DNA from: Epiperipatus broadwayi
Lineage: Eukaryota; Onychophora; Udeonychophora; Euonychophora; Peripatidae
DNA: 64,000 bases
Assembly: GCA_028023455.1 (NCBI GenBank)
Contig: JAQFVV010012396.1
Location: 10,642,085 to 10,706,084, forward strand
Direction of reading: 5' to 3'
The translations under genes and the position numbers were made by a program. The notes beneath the pieces are model-generated. The model was not told where the DNA came from. It did not search any database and was given only the letters and a program-made list of their open reading frames with translations. Shown one piece after another: positions 1 to 10,900 of the stretch (positions are counted from its first letter, which is position 1; every line of letters begins with the position of its first letter).

Positions 1-1470
1 TTGACAAGTAAATCAATGGAGAAAGTAATTAAAATTGCGTAATTTAAAACGCTTATTTACTGAAGGAATATTCAAATGCAATATTTAATTCTGATTAGTA
101 ATTAAATAATACTCATATTTAAAATTATACGTATGAATAAAATTTGTATCATAACTTAAGTTAGCATTAAGTTAAATGTAAGATGGTAAGTGTAACTTCT
201 GATAACTGGCCTATAATTAGAATAGGTTATCCCATTAAAGACCATAAATAAAGTAAATGTATTAGAAATAAATTTAATATTTTGCGTATTGCATATGATG
301 GGATTAATCATTTTAAAAAACAAAAACAAAAATAGTTAGTCAATAATTTTGAATAAAAGCTTCTACAAGGTTACCAAAATATAATAAACAATGTATTGGT
401 AATGAAATGTACTTTTAGTTAATCAATCCATATGATTGCATACAGGAGAAGTAGTAACCTCTAGTCCATAACCAAAAGAGTATACAGATTAATGTCAGTT
501 ATATTTTATATTTTTGTATTACTATGGGATTATTGAATAAATGTTCATATATTTTTTTTGTGATAATAATAAATTATAGTCTTGTTAAAATTTGTTGTAG
601 ATTCATTTTTTTGTTTTTATATGCTAAATATAAGTGTTTGCACAATATTTGCAAAACCTTTTCTTGAGTCCGAAATCATTCCAAATTCTTAAAAACTTAA
701 TATACCAGATAAATAAAGTTAAGCAGATCGGAATATGTCATTATATTTTAGTTTAATGATAATTATTTATGGAGTTGAAAACTTAAGACTAAATTTATTC
801 CCAAACCATTAACTTTGGTTGCACATTATTCCATTCCCATTTAGTTAAATTGTCTAAGTAATAAATCTTAGTTATATTATTGTGTTGTCATGGATGATGG
901 AAGGACACAAAAAGCACCCTTGTCTTTTTATTATTCTGACTGAGATTCTGAAAAAAAAAAAGGCTGTGTTATTCAAAATTATACGTCATTATTGAATAGA
1001 ATTATCATCTCTTTAAATAATATAGCAGTTGATATGAGAGATGAAGACACATTGAATTTAAGTAAAATAAATGTTTCCTATAGCCGACCAGAATGCCAGT
1101 CATATGCGACAACACAATACTGCCGAGCATTTCCTTACATGAAACAAAGAACCCTGAGATTAATATTATTATAATTATTCTTTAAATTAATAAGTGATCA
1201 ATTATTGTTGTTATTACAATCGTGGCATGGCTTAAGAGAATTGAATGTACAATTGTATTATATGAAAAGTATTTTAGATCATATTGGCAAAATAATGGAT
1301 ATGTTGCTTTATTTTGGTTGCCTTAATTTCCAACAACCTGAAAAATTGGTGTCAACAAGTGCAGACAAAATAACCTAATACAGCTCAGAGTATGATTAGT
1401 GTCTAAGTGCAAACTAAACTAATAAATAATTACAGAATAAACAGAGGAATTTTTTTTTATTGGGTTAGAA
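1..1470. other. AT-rich intergenic or intronic DNA
   Basis: I see no gene, RNA gene or clear repeat here. The longest open frame (992-1174, 60 codons) has no recognisable domain and is not longer than chance in such AT-rich DNA. Confidence 0.6.
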
Positions 1471-2105
1471 TATATATGGAACAATGATAAAGATATATGA
1501 AGATATTGTGGTCTGAGCCAACAGTTAAATGCTGATTCAGCACAAAATATCCATTTTGGGTATCATACATTTTTTTCATGTTTTTGGCCATATGTTTATG
1601 ACTACACCACTCCACTAAGTGTTAAAAGTGGATAGAAAATAATCCCCTACATTTCATGAGAGTGATGTAGTGAAAATTATTTACTACAGAAATATTATTC
1701 ATTAAATGGATAATCTCTAGTCTAATAAATGACTTATAAAAATATTAATATACTTCCATCAAGTAGTTTGTATAAAAGCCATGAGGGCAGTATGTTTGAT
1801 ACTTATCAAACTGTAGAAAAATTGGCTATCTAAATATATTGAAGTGATAAAGATATGTATAAGAAATTTTGATCTGGACCAATTGATGAGTGCTGGTTCA
1901 GCATGAAATATGCAACTTGATGGGATTATACATCTTTTTCATGTCTTTGATCATATGTTTATGATTACACCCTTCCACAAGATATTAAAAGTGGATACAA
2001 CCAGTCCCTCTCTTTTGTGGGAATGATGTAGTAAAAATTACACTTCAGAAATATTAATCATTAAGTGGATAATCTGTAGTCTAATGAATGACTAATAAAA
2101 ATTAT
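1470..2105 (+). repeat. Diverged tandem pair of hammerhead (retrozyme-like) repeats, 361-bp unit
   Basis: Two direct copies (about 1475-1740 and 1836-2105) align throughout. Shared blocks include AGTGGATA-type stretches, GATGTAGT and the ending CTAATAAATGACT. Each carries a degraded hammerhead core. The first, at about 1517-1560, has kept the stem II hairpin TGCTGATTCAGCA but lost the CUGAUGA box (CAGTTAA) and the GAAA box (CAAAA). The second, at about 1876-1930, reads TTGATGA, then an intact stem II hairpin and GAAA. The CUGAUGA-box positions are 361 bp apart (1522 and 1883). Sequence upstream of the second core (GGCTATCT then AATATATTGAAG) matches the other hammerhead repeats in the window. 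I read it as an older subfamily of the same element. Confidence 0.65.
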
Positions 2106-2108
2106 TGT

Positions 2109-2229
2109 CATTAGTATATATATATATATATAAGTTTTTAACACGGATGAACCCGCAAAATATGTATTTTATATATTTAACCCGTGCAAATCTTCATTTT
2201 AACATATATATATATATATATATATATAA
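2109..2229 (-). repeat. Terminal piece of a Penelope-like fold-back element, flanked by AT microsatellites
   Basis: The block at about 2134-2207 is the reverse complement of 57224-57306; both contain the segments AACACGGATGAACCCGCAAA and ACCCGTGCAAATCTTC. Runs of (TA)n lie on both sides (2116-2132 and 2203-2228). It is a second copy of the end of the 57.3-kb fold-back family. Confidence 0.7.
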
Positions 2230-2850
2230 AGCATAAAGCTAAAGTAGTCAATAAATAATCAAAATTACCCCAAATTCACAACTCAATCAGACTAGCCAAG
2301 AAAATAAACTCTAAAACACTACCAATGGTTTCACTGCTACAAACAGACTTCTCAAATATAAAGAACTACAAAATAACAACATATTTAAGCTAAACAGTAC
2401 CCATAATTCCACTTACCTTTCATCCACTCTTAATATTAAAAGAACTTTTAAATAAGTTAACTGCTTCAGAATCATAAATTTTTAATAATGAAGAATCTTT
2501 AATTCTTCTTTTAATTTCATTTCTCTCAAAGACAACCTTAGCTTCATCAAAATGAATAATGTGGCCTGTATGTTTTACATGGATATATAAGGCAGAACTA
2601 AGATATTTATTTCTAACCCTACTTTTATGTACCTTTATTCTTTCATTTAAATGCAAAATACTATGACTTTCCTACTTAAAAACAAGGAATAATATATACT
2701 ACTCCAGGAATAGTCTTTTCTAACAAAAATTTCTTTTGTATTATTTAATAAATTATTCAAAGTAATACCCCCTTTCCAAGCAATTTTCTTATTTCCAAAC
2801 AAATTGCTGTTTTTACATTCAATTTTATAGAAAGACAAAACTTGTAATTT
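2230..2850 (-). pseudogene. Penelope-like element C-terminus (linker and GIY-YIG endonuclease), decayed
   Basis: On the minus strand, 2838-2647 translates to a linker segment resembling the TLxNLLxNTKE motif that precedes the GIY-YIG domain in Penelope-like elements (PLEs). 2656-2420 translates to a 78-residue segment with LNERIKVHKSRVRNK, SSALYIHVKHTGH and NEIKRRIKD, the usual core of the PLE GIY-YIG endonuclease that nicks the target for reverse transcription. The two pieces are out of frame, and the YIG motif itself is lost at the junction. The 3' non-coding end continues to about 2252. This copy is the left arm of an inverted repeat with 2868-3305. It is 5'-truncated, with no RT catalytic domain, and is not functional. 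Confidence 0.75.
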
Positions 2851-2867
2851 ATATTATTTCTTATTTA

Positions 2868-3305
2868 TGTAAGAAGGTATATATAGGTCAGAATAGTGTG
2901 AGTTTAAATGAAAGAATAAAGGTACATAAAAGTAGGGTTAGAAATAAATATCTTAGTTCTGCCTTTATATATTCATGTAAAAGATACAGGCTGCATTATT
3001 CATTTTGATGAAGCTAAGGTTGTATCTTTGAAAGAAATGAAATTAAAAGAATTAAAGAAGCTTTATTGTTAAAAACTTATGATTCTGAAGCAGTTAACTT
3101 ATTTAGAAGTTCTTGTAATATTAAGAGTGGATGGGAAGTAAGTGGAATTGTGGGTAATGTTTAGTTTAAATGTGTTATTTTGTAGTTCTTTACATTTGAG
3201 AAGTCTGCTTGTAGCAGTGAAACCATTGGTAGTGTTTTAGAGTTTATTTTCTTGGCTACTCTGGTTGAGTTGTGAATTTGGAGTAATTTTGATTATTTAT
3301 ATATA
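2868..3305 (+). pseudogene. Penelope-like element C-terminus, second copy, head-to-head with the first
   Basis: In the plus direction, 2868-2970 reads KKVYIGQNSVSLNERIKVHK and onward. VYIGQ keeps the YIG half of the GIY-YIG active-site signature that the minus-strand copy has lost. Single-base indels break the frame near 2967 and again after 3000. The coding part ends near 3137 (KSGWEV), and a 3' region of about 165 bp follows. That region contains a hammerhead-like 3' half at about 3197-3230: a CTGC/GCAG stem, a GAAA box, and a stem III ACC/GGT followed by A. Nearly all of 2900-3302 is the reverse complement of 2252-2650. Confidence 0.75.
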
Positions 3306-3599
3306 TATCAATCAGTATAAACAAACCAAATATATCAGTATAAAGAACAAAATTCTAGATTTTTAACAAAATTTCAGTAAACAAAAAAGTTGAGTGACAA
3401 ATCAACAAAAAAATCAAAAATCTAATTCAGATATTAAGATATGACAGTAATTATTGAAACCTTATGACTGAATATATTACAATTGATATCACAATAGAAA
3501 CTAGTAAAATATTTAATAATAGAAATTAAAACAGAGAAAAGAGTTCATAAAAGAAAGTGAACTTTTAAATATTTTTTTTTCTTGCTGTTATTTGACAAC

Positions 3600-3920
3600 T
3601 AAATGTGTCACTTTTCATCCTGTCATCAGATTTTCAATTGGATGGATGGTTGAAGAGTTGGAGTGTGGAGTAGATTGAAGCCGGTTCATTAAAGTATGAG
3701 GTTTGGCTATCTTAATATATATCGGAGCACTTATAGCATATATGTGTGGAGATGATAATCTGAACCAATTGATGATTGCTGGTTTAGCATGAAATATGTA
3801 TATTGGTGATTATTTATCTTTTCAACATATATGTGTTCAAGGGTATCAGTGTTATGAGATAGTGTGGAGAGTGGTGGGTCGGGTGAAAGTCTGTGCTCAC
3901 CTACCCTATATATTACAATA
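3600..3920 (+). repeat. Hammerhead (retrozyme-like) dispersed repeat
   Basis: This closely matches the repeats at 62255-62560 and 62725-63030, is diverged from 18130-18480, and is inverted relative to 6041-6345. Conserved landmarks in order are ATCAGATTTTCAATTGGATG, GATTGAAGCC, GGCTATCTTAATATA, the hammerhead core, and a tail with GTGGAGAGTGGTGGGTC. The repeat is non-coding; short open frames through it on either strand appear in every copy only because the DNA is repeated. Confidence 0.85.
3738..3833 (+). ncRNA. Type I hammerhead ribozyme relic
   Basis: The core spans 3764-3807. Stem I proximal strands ACCAA (3764-3768) and TTGGT (3803-3807) pair. The first box is TTGATGA (C3 changed to U). 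The stem II hairpin follows, then GAAA, then a minimal stem III (ATA...TAT) and a predicted cleavage site after A3802. Stem I extends outward through AATC/GATT and CATATATGT/ACATATATG. The C3 change and the U at position 10.1 predict loss of activity. Confidence 0.75.
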
Positions 3921-6040
3921 GATAGTAGAATTTTAGTGAAAAATTAACGTCCTGTATAAAAAAAAATCAAATTAAACGCTTTTAATATATAATAATATAT
4001 AATTGTTATAAAACTGATCATAGTTGAATGATACTCTCCAGACTGTAAATGAATTTTTTAATAGGTACTACGCATATTTACGTAGGACACCTTTAAATAA
4101 TGCTAAATCAAATATTAAATTATTCTTAATGATAAACAAAACCAAATTCAACTTATTTTTATTTATAGAATACCAGGTACTTTTCTTGTAAAATTGATTT
4201 GTATTTCATATTTAGGATCAAGACAAAGTCAATCTTAACCAATCTAAATCTACTTTTCAATGCCAGATTGGAGACTATTGATTCACAGATACATTATTAA
4301 TTTTTACATGTGGACAATTAGTGATGATAAACAATATGTTCTAGCAAATCACTTTAGCAAACAAATCATCATTACATTTATATATTTTATATCTGTTTAA
4401 ATCACAGTATAAACCTGTATAGTTTGGTTCAGGAAATACACAGATGGACCCTGGAGTTTAAGGTTCATTGATCATGATTCCGCTCAATCTCCGACTGGTT
4501 CTTGAACTGGTAATGAAATCCTGAGCAATAGACCATTTTATTTTATTATATCCTGATCTATAGCAGATACATATTAATCATTCATGTTAACTTTAATTTG
4601 GATGTTTTTGATAACACAAAAACAAGGGGTAATTAATATTACTAAAAATCTTTCCCCATACAGCATTTGGATAATGTAACAAAACTGGTTAATGGAAGAT
4701 ATTATTAAAACACCCATTGTTTGGCTTAGATTTAATTTTACAGAAATGGCCATCCCTAATTCATTTTCACACTATTTCATTGATAAATATATAACACGTA
4801 TTATGTGTGTGTGCATATGCACAAAAATTGACTCTTTCCAGTTACAGCATATTCTTACATATAAATATATTTTAATTTGATAAAATATATTTTAAAAAAG
4901 TTTTTAAGTTAAAGATCCTCAACAAATTTCATAAAATGTAGCATAGACCAAATTAAACATAAATTTTTACTAAGATTAAATATTTTATTGTGTAATTCTT
5001 AAAGCTAATTATACAGCACACACACCCTTGGATTGTCTAATTATATTTAAGCATCAATATTACTTCATAATCAATTGCATTAAGTTAATCCAACACATTT
5101 TCTTTTAAATCAACTATTTTAAATTCATAAATCAACATTTATTGATTTCTTTTTTTTTTTTGTTAATATTTTTACTTTTATCCAAAGGTACATTTGATTA
5201 ATAACTAAATTAAGTAATACAAAAAAAGTTCAGTTACATAAACTTTCTATAGGATTAAAATAGGTATATACCAAATGACATAGAATTATATAAAACCATC
5301 ATATTGGAAAAAATAAATATCTTTATGCTGTTCTTCCATAAAACAATAATAAGAAAATAATAACTTTTTACAACAGCTATATAAATATCAAATTTTTTAT
5401 ATACATAAAAAGCCTTTTTCAGCATCTGATTTGGTGCCCTTTTCAAATGTTAATAATCTATTACGTTAACGAACTATTACAGACATAAAACCAACTGATA
5501 TTCAATAATGAAATTAAAACAACCAATACCAATATAAATTATTACAATAAATCAAAACCTACATATAAATAAAAACAATCTATCTTTAAAAAATCAAATC
5601 TTTATAATTTCTAATATCAATGCCCCCCCCCCTCCCACATATATATGTAATAAAATATATTCTACCAGAATTTGTGAACAATTATCAATTATTACGGCAA
5701 TAAATCTTTGATACAAAACAATATTTATCATTTTTCTGAGTCAGGCTTTTGATATGACTTATCTTTGTTAAAGCACAACTATAATGAACATGAACAAATA
5801 CATTAGCATATTCACATGCGTACAAACATACACCAAACTAGTTGTTGATTACCATACATATTAGCATATTTGCAAGTGAAAAATTGATTCTAAGGTTGAC
5901 CATGTCATTAGATTAAATAACCAATGTTTGTGGAGGGAAATGCTATTAACTCATATTTATGGAGTTTTTAGAATTGTGTGCATGCTTCTTTAATTTTGTC
6001 TTTTTATTATTACTTTAATACATTGTACAGGCTTAAACCT
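3921..6040. other. AT-rich DNA without recognisable genes
   Basis: I see only short chance frames, homopolymer runs (for example the C run at about 5622-5635) and AT microsatellites. No coding or RNA gene signal is supportable. Confidence 0.55.
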
Positions 6041-6345
6041 GCATTTATATATGTAATATATGTGGGGTTTGAACTCAGACTATCACATGACCCACCACTC
6101 TCAGTGCCATCTCATATTGCTGACCCACCTGATCACACACATATTGAAAAGATAAATAATCACCAATATATGTATTTCATGCTAAACCAGCAATCATCAG
6201 TTGGTCTAGATTACTATCCTTACACACATATATAATCAGTACTCAGCTTTATATTAAGATAGCTAATCTTTATACTTTAATGACAGGCTTCAAACTATTC
6301 CAACTCACAACTCTTTAGCCTTCCATTTCATTAAAAATCTGATTA
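6041..6345 (-). repeat. Hammerhead (retrozyme-like) repeat, minus orientation
   Basis: This is the reverse complement of the 3600-3920 family. On the minus strand the order is ATGGATGG-like 5' part, GAAGCCTGTC, AGCTATCTTAATATA, hammerhead core, GTGGTGGGTCATGTGA, then a tRNA box-B-like GAGTTCAAACCCCACA. The open frame 5978-6235 on the plus strand is simply this repeat read backwards. Confidence 0.8.
6143..6235 (-). ncRNA. Type I hammerhead ribozyme, well-preserved core
   Basis: On the minus strand the core runs from 6205 down to 6162: ACCAA, intact CUGAUGA, stem II hairpin UGCUG-GUU-UAGCA, intact GAAA, stem III AUA/UAU with a two-base loop, then A and UUGGU closing stem I. The only conserved position clearly off is the first stem II pair, a U-U mismatch where G-C is usual. 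Confidence 0.75.
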
Positions 6346-6974
6346 TTACTTTGTAAAAGAGATCATTTTAACATCATCAGGTTTACAGAAATGACCAGAT
6401 TTTTTCCCCACTGTCTACAAATACTGAGCTATAAGTGCTGTTGCATTTAGCTCTGTTATATAAGTGAGAATTCTGAGTGATTCTAGATTTTAATTTTGTA
6501 TGTTTCTCTCCATAGTATCAGGTATTGCAAAATTGACAATCTAGGGTGTATACCAATTGAGCCTTATCATTGTCTTTAATCTTATTTTTAGAAATGTTAA
6601 TAAGTATATTTAGAGATAAAGGGCATCTCAAACCAGTATTAAAGTCCATGTGCATAATCAATATTATTTTTGTAACTATATTAGAAATATATAACACATA
6701 AAAATTCATGGTTTAGAGTTAGATGTTCTATGAAATTTATGTCATATTAAATTTTCATATGTTTGTCAAGCATTACTCTAGAATAACTGACTTTAATTAA
6801 ATCTTTTTTTATAACATTGTAAATTATTTTTCTATTGGCTTTAAACTTACAAAGTTTTGAACTCCTAAACAAAAAGGTTTTAAAGGCTGCCATTTTATAT
6901 TGAAATGGAGTTTTTGAGTGTGATAACCACTATCACTAAGAGATTTTATAATTACTAAATAACCAATATAATTT

Positions 6975-7065
6975 TGTCATACCAGTTTCAAATCCAGAAA
7001 TTTAATAGATTGGTTATTGTCCTCCTTTTTCTTTACTCATGAAATTTCTGGATTTGAAATTGATA
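6975..7065. repeat. Short fold-back with hammerhead-like fragments (tentative)
   Basis: The arms CAGTTTCAAATCCAGAAATTT (start about 6984) and its near-perfect complement (about 7042-7062) flank a spacer of about 37 bp. The right arm reads CTCATGA ... GAAA in sense, and the left arm reads GAAACUGGUA on the minus strand. These resemble the 3' half of the Penelope-type hammerheads elsewhere in the window, but the fit is weak. Confidence 0.35.
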
Positions 7066-7399
7066 AGGCTGAATTATACTATTTTTTTTTTCAATAAGTT
7101 AATTTTTTTAGTAAACTAATTTAGTTAGGGCTTGATATTTAAATGTTAATACACCCCCAGAGCCATTTTATAAGAACTTTTATAAGTTTAATTGCTTTAA
7201 AAGTTTTATTCAGAAGATTGTTGTTTTGATGTTACATCATAAGTGTAAACAGTGACATTATTTTTGGTGTGGTATTCTGAGTGGCCATGAAATTCCTTAT
7301 CTGCTAATTATACCTAAATGTTATTCTAGTATATTTTTTTATTCCAAATTAAGAGTTTTTCATGTATTTATTTTAAGTAAAATATTTTCTTTAAAATTT

Positions 7400-7480
<81 letters not shown>

Positions 7481-7481
7481 T
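7400..7481. repeat. Compound microsatellite (TCA)n(TTA)n
   Basis: About fourteen TCA units are followed directly by about thirteen ATT units, with no interruption visible. Confidence 0.95.
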
Positions 7482-8102
7482 AGGTAGACATTATCTTATG
7501 AACAAGAGTATGTCTCACCATATTATTACTCCATTCATTGCCTAATAATCCTTATATGAAAAAAAAAATGTAAATTTTTAGTATTATAAAATTTTAATTA
7601 CAGAACCCTGAAATTTTAATTTATAGAAGTGACTATTAAAGAAATTGTTTTGCAAAACAAAATTAATTTCAAGATGTGGCACAAATATAAGAAAACATAG
7701 AGATGTTGATCTAATCATGACAATGAAATACTGATGATGAAGAGGAATTAGAAAGAAAAGGATTTATAATAACCTAACCATTCTATGATATATACTTCCA
7801 ATATTAAGAGTCTTCCCAAATTTGTGAGAGTGAGTTAAGAGTTCTCTTCCTCTTAAAATTTGCTAAACATTGCATATTATATTTATGTTTATTAATTGCT
7901 GGTATTACCCTTGGGACTTCTTTTTATTATAGCATATAACATTTAGTAACCCCTCTAAGCTTATTCCATAGTGTTATTATTTTGGCATTATATCTAGTAA
8001 TTGATCTGTGTTATGTCAATGATCGATCGCCTCATCAGCATATTCTTTAGGTTATAATATCTATATAATGTCATTTTCTGCTCCTTCGGTATAAAATAGT
8101 TA

Positions 8103-8252
8103 TGTTGAACAATAAATTTTACTTTACAATAGTGTAGCTTTAATAGACTCCTAAAAGAATCAGCTCAATAAAGAAAAATAAAATATATTTTCCTTGATAC
8201 TTTTAAAAGTCTATTAAAGCTCCACTATTATAAAATAAATTTATTGGTCAAC
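8103..8252. repeat. Fold-back element, 55-bp arms
   Basis: The left arm (about 8103-8160, containing AGTGTAGCTTTAATAGACTC) is the reverse complement of the right arm (about 8198-8252) with scattered mismatches. The spacer is about 37 bp. I found no CUGAUGA/GAAA core, so it may be a separate MITE-like family. Confidence 0.65.
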
Positions 8253-8759
8253 CCAACCATTGTAAACTGAAAGATTAGAAAAATTTATTTATATATTAAT
8301 TAATTAATTATGACTATAACAATTTGAAATTTCTACCACATTATATATATATAATTATTTGTTTTATACTGGGTTCAACTTTTATGATAAGTGACTGCAT
8401 AAAGAATGATGATGATTAATACTTGCATCCTGATTTAATGTATTACATAATTACTATTAATTAATATATGATAATAAATTCACTATATGTACTTTACATA
8501 TTAAAAGTTGTTTAACTGAGTATAGAAAAAGTAATAACTGGTCAGACTTTTAAAATAGGATTAGAAGATTATTCAACTGGAACAGATTTAAAACAAAACC
8601 TTATTTAATTTGGAATTAAACTACATATAGACAGAGACTTGCATGTTTAGAGAAGAGTAAAAAGAGTCAAAACTATAAAAATGTGAATTTGTAAGAAAAT
8701 GAAAAAGGTAAGGTGAAGTTTTGAGATAAATGAATAATGATTATTTATTGGGACAAATG

Positions 8760-8905
8760 CCCTGTATGGTTTAGTATAGCTACAGAATGTTACATTCTGA
8801 AGTGTAGGGGTGTCAGGTTAATTCCAAATTCTGGTATTTCCAATGCTCAAACTTCTTATGAACCTCTGAACAATAAAACCATTTGATTATTTGTTTTTAT
8901 TAAGA
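8760..8905 (+). repeat. tRNA-derived SINE, family B
   Basis: A diverged tRNA-like head (from CCTGTATGGTTTAGTATAG) is followed by a body that includes TTCTGGTATTTCCAA, CTTATGAACCTCTGAACAAT and ACCATTTGATTATTTG. It aligns with 26487-26640 along its length and with 25660-25800 on the minus strand, ending in a T-rich tail. Confidence 0.6.
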
Positions 8906-8942
8906 TTAATTAAAAGAAAAATAATTAAACTAAATATGTACT

Positions 8943-9142
8943 TACAATTTATCCAAACCGCTTCAAACACTTTTTAGCAAAACTCTTTATTTGTACATAT
9001 ATATACAACGTTTCAACTGACCTGCATTAAAATAAAATTCCTCTGAAGAAGACTGCAAGTCAGTTGAAACATCGGTGTGTATATATATGTACAAATAAAG
9101 AGTTTTGTTAAAAAGTGTTTGAAGCGGTTTGGATAAATTGTA
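8943..9142. repeat. Fold-back element with hammerhead core at its centre
   Basis: Arms of about 75-80 bp (8943-9027 and about 9058-9142) are near-perfect complements, containing AAACCGCTTCAAACACTTTT and TACATATATATAC. On the plus strand the centre and right arm read CUGAAGA (9045 onward), then an extra A, the stem GACUG/CAGUU, GAAAC and a short stem III. This is the layout of the hammerheads reported in Penelope-like retroelements. The left arm holds only the GAAA half of the core. Confidence 0.7.
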
Positions 9143-9994
9143 TTATTTATAGAATATTATGGCAAAAAATAAAAAAAAGTGTGATTTTGATAAATGTGTA
9201 CTTATTGGTATACGCTAAAAGAAAGTGCAAATTTGGAAGGAAGTGTGAGTATTGAAGAAAGAAAATGGGATTTTCAGATGGTTGTCTACAATAATGAGTA
9301 GCTTCTGGTTTTTAATATAATGAATGGCAAAAATAGCAAACCTTAAGATAACCAGGTGCTTTTGTATTGTTTGATCACAATATCTTTCTTGAAGACTTTT
9401 TTTTAGAATTAACAAACCTATTTTCAAATAAATAGTTTAATGTAAATTTGAGGTACTTTTATAACAGTATAATATTGTGACAATGAATTGAAATATTGTA
9501 AATAATGTTATATCACTATGTTATATACACACAAATACACACTGTATATTATATATGTTTGATGTATGTGTTGAAAATTTTATATATTCCAAGTGATTAT
9601 AAAGTCAATATTTTCAAAATATCATGCACTATTCATATAGGGTCTGTTATAAACTATTATTAAAGCTTTTATATTAACTTGTTCTAACTATGAATGTTTC
9701 TGTTTGCACGTCCATATATTAACATTTTTGACTTTTTAACAATGAAAAAAAATCTGTTCCCATTTAGAACTCAAACACAATATCTTTACACTTCCCAAAC
9801 CTTCTTAACAACTGAGTCAATGGAAATGCTACATTTGTAGATTAAAATTTTGTTAATATTGATTTAAATCATACTTTATTAAATTAATTAAAATGCAATA
9901 TATAAATATTTTTATATAGTTGATGATCACAATATTTAAACTTAGAATTCATTTATTAGAGAACATAATTTTCACATCTTATTATTAAATTATA
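9143..9994. other. AT-rich DNA, nothing recognised
   Basis: Short frames and AT tracts only. Confidence 0.5.
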
Positions 9995-10107
9995 CTTTTT
10001 TTCCCCATATGTCATAACATCGGCCGAGAGGCAAACCCTCAACCATATGCAACCAACTACTTGCTTGCAATGTGGCTGTGATGACCTCTTGGCTAACAAT
10101 GCTTGAC
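9995..10107 (-). repeat. tRNA-derived SINE, family A
   Basis: On the minus strand a tRNA-like segment begins GTCAAGCATTGTTAGCC. It has an A-box-like TTAGCCAAGAGG, an anticodon-like loop CATTGCAAG and a B-box-like GGGTTTGCCTCTC, then ATGACATAT and an A-rich tail. It is about 85% alike to 12852-12973 by eye, including the GTCAA before the acceptor-like stem. Confidence 0.7.
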
Positions 10108-10119
10108 AAATATTTGTAT

Positions 10120-10900
10120 ATTAATCTTTTTTTTTAAATATGTAAATATAACTAAAAAGTAAAAAAAAAAAAAAAGATATATAATTTTTTTTTTTTTAAA
10201 AAAGCTTTTATATAAATAGCAGACTAAAAAGTAGAAAAATAACAAAGCAATCCATCTCTCGGATTAATTTGCCATTATCCCAAATATCAGAGATCTGAAG
10301 AATTTACACTTGTTATAAACCAATTAGAAATTACACGAATATTGTCATTTGATAAAGCATTTGAGATCTTTCTGATTTTTATGATTTATTTGAGCCTCAA
10401 ATGCTTTTATGAAACAATATTCCTGCAATTTCCAGAATTTCTAAGAATGGCAAATTAAACTGAGAGGTGGGTTACTTTATTTTTCTAAAAGTCATTTATT
10501 TACATAAAAGCATTATTTAAATAATTTTTTTTCTTTTTTACATATTATTTTATATGTTATTTTCTAATAATTTAATGCAATTTTATTTTTCCCAAATTAT
10601 TATTTTCATATAATCTCACATACCTGTAGCCTTTGAAAGAAACAATTAAATTATTGTTTACTCATCTTCTTTAAGTGCTTATGTACTTTATTTACATATA
10701 ATCCACATACATACGCGCACAAATATTATTAATAAAAAGAGAATCTGCTTGCTAGATAATATTTCACTGGTTTTCAGATTACATCAAAATTCAGCAATAG
10801 TTAACATATAATTCCATTTTTTAAAAAATATTATTACTAAAATCATAATCATCAATTCTATTTCTAATGATCCTCAGAAAAAAAGAGATGGAATATTAAA
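10120..10900. other. AT-rich DNA with A/T homopolymers
   Basis: Long runs of A and T, including a T-run/A-run palindrome at about 10186-10203. No gene signal. Confidence 0.5.

Noticed and set aside
5978-6235. Apparent conserved protein family (frames at 5978-6235 plus, 18141-18491 minus, 62376-62627 minus share peptides such as EKINNHQYTYFMLNQ)
   Set aside because: They are antisense translations of the same hammerhead-bearing non-coding repeat; the similarity follows DNA repeats, and the frames break in other copies.
7400-7481. CRISPR-like or satellite array
   Set aside because: It is a plain trinucleotide microsatellite; no repeat-spacer structure occurs anywhere in the window.
8103-8252. 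Sixth hammerhead-centred fold-back
   Set aside because: Clear inverted repeat, but no CUGAUGA plus GAAA combination could be found at its centre on either strand.
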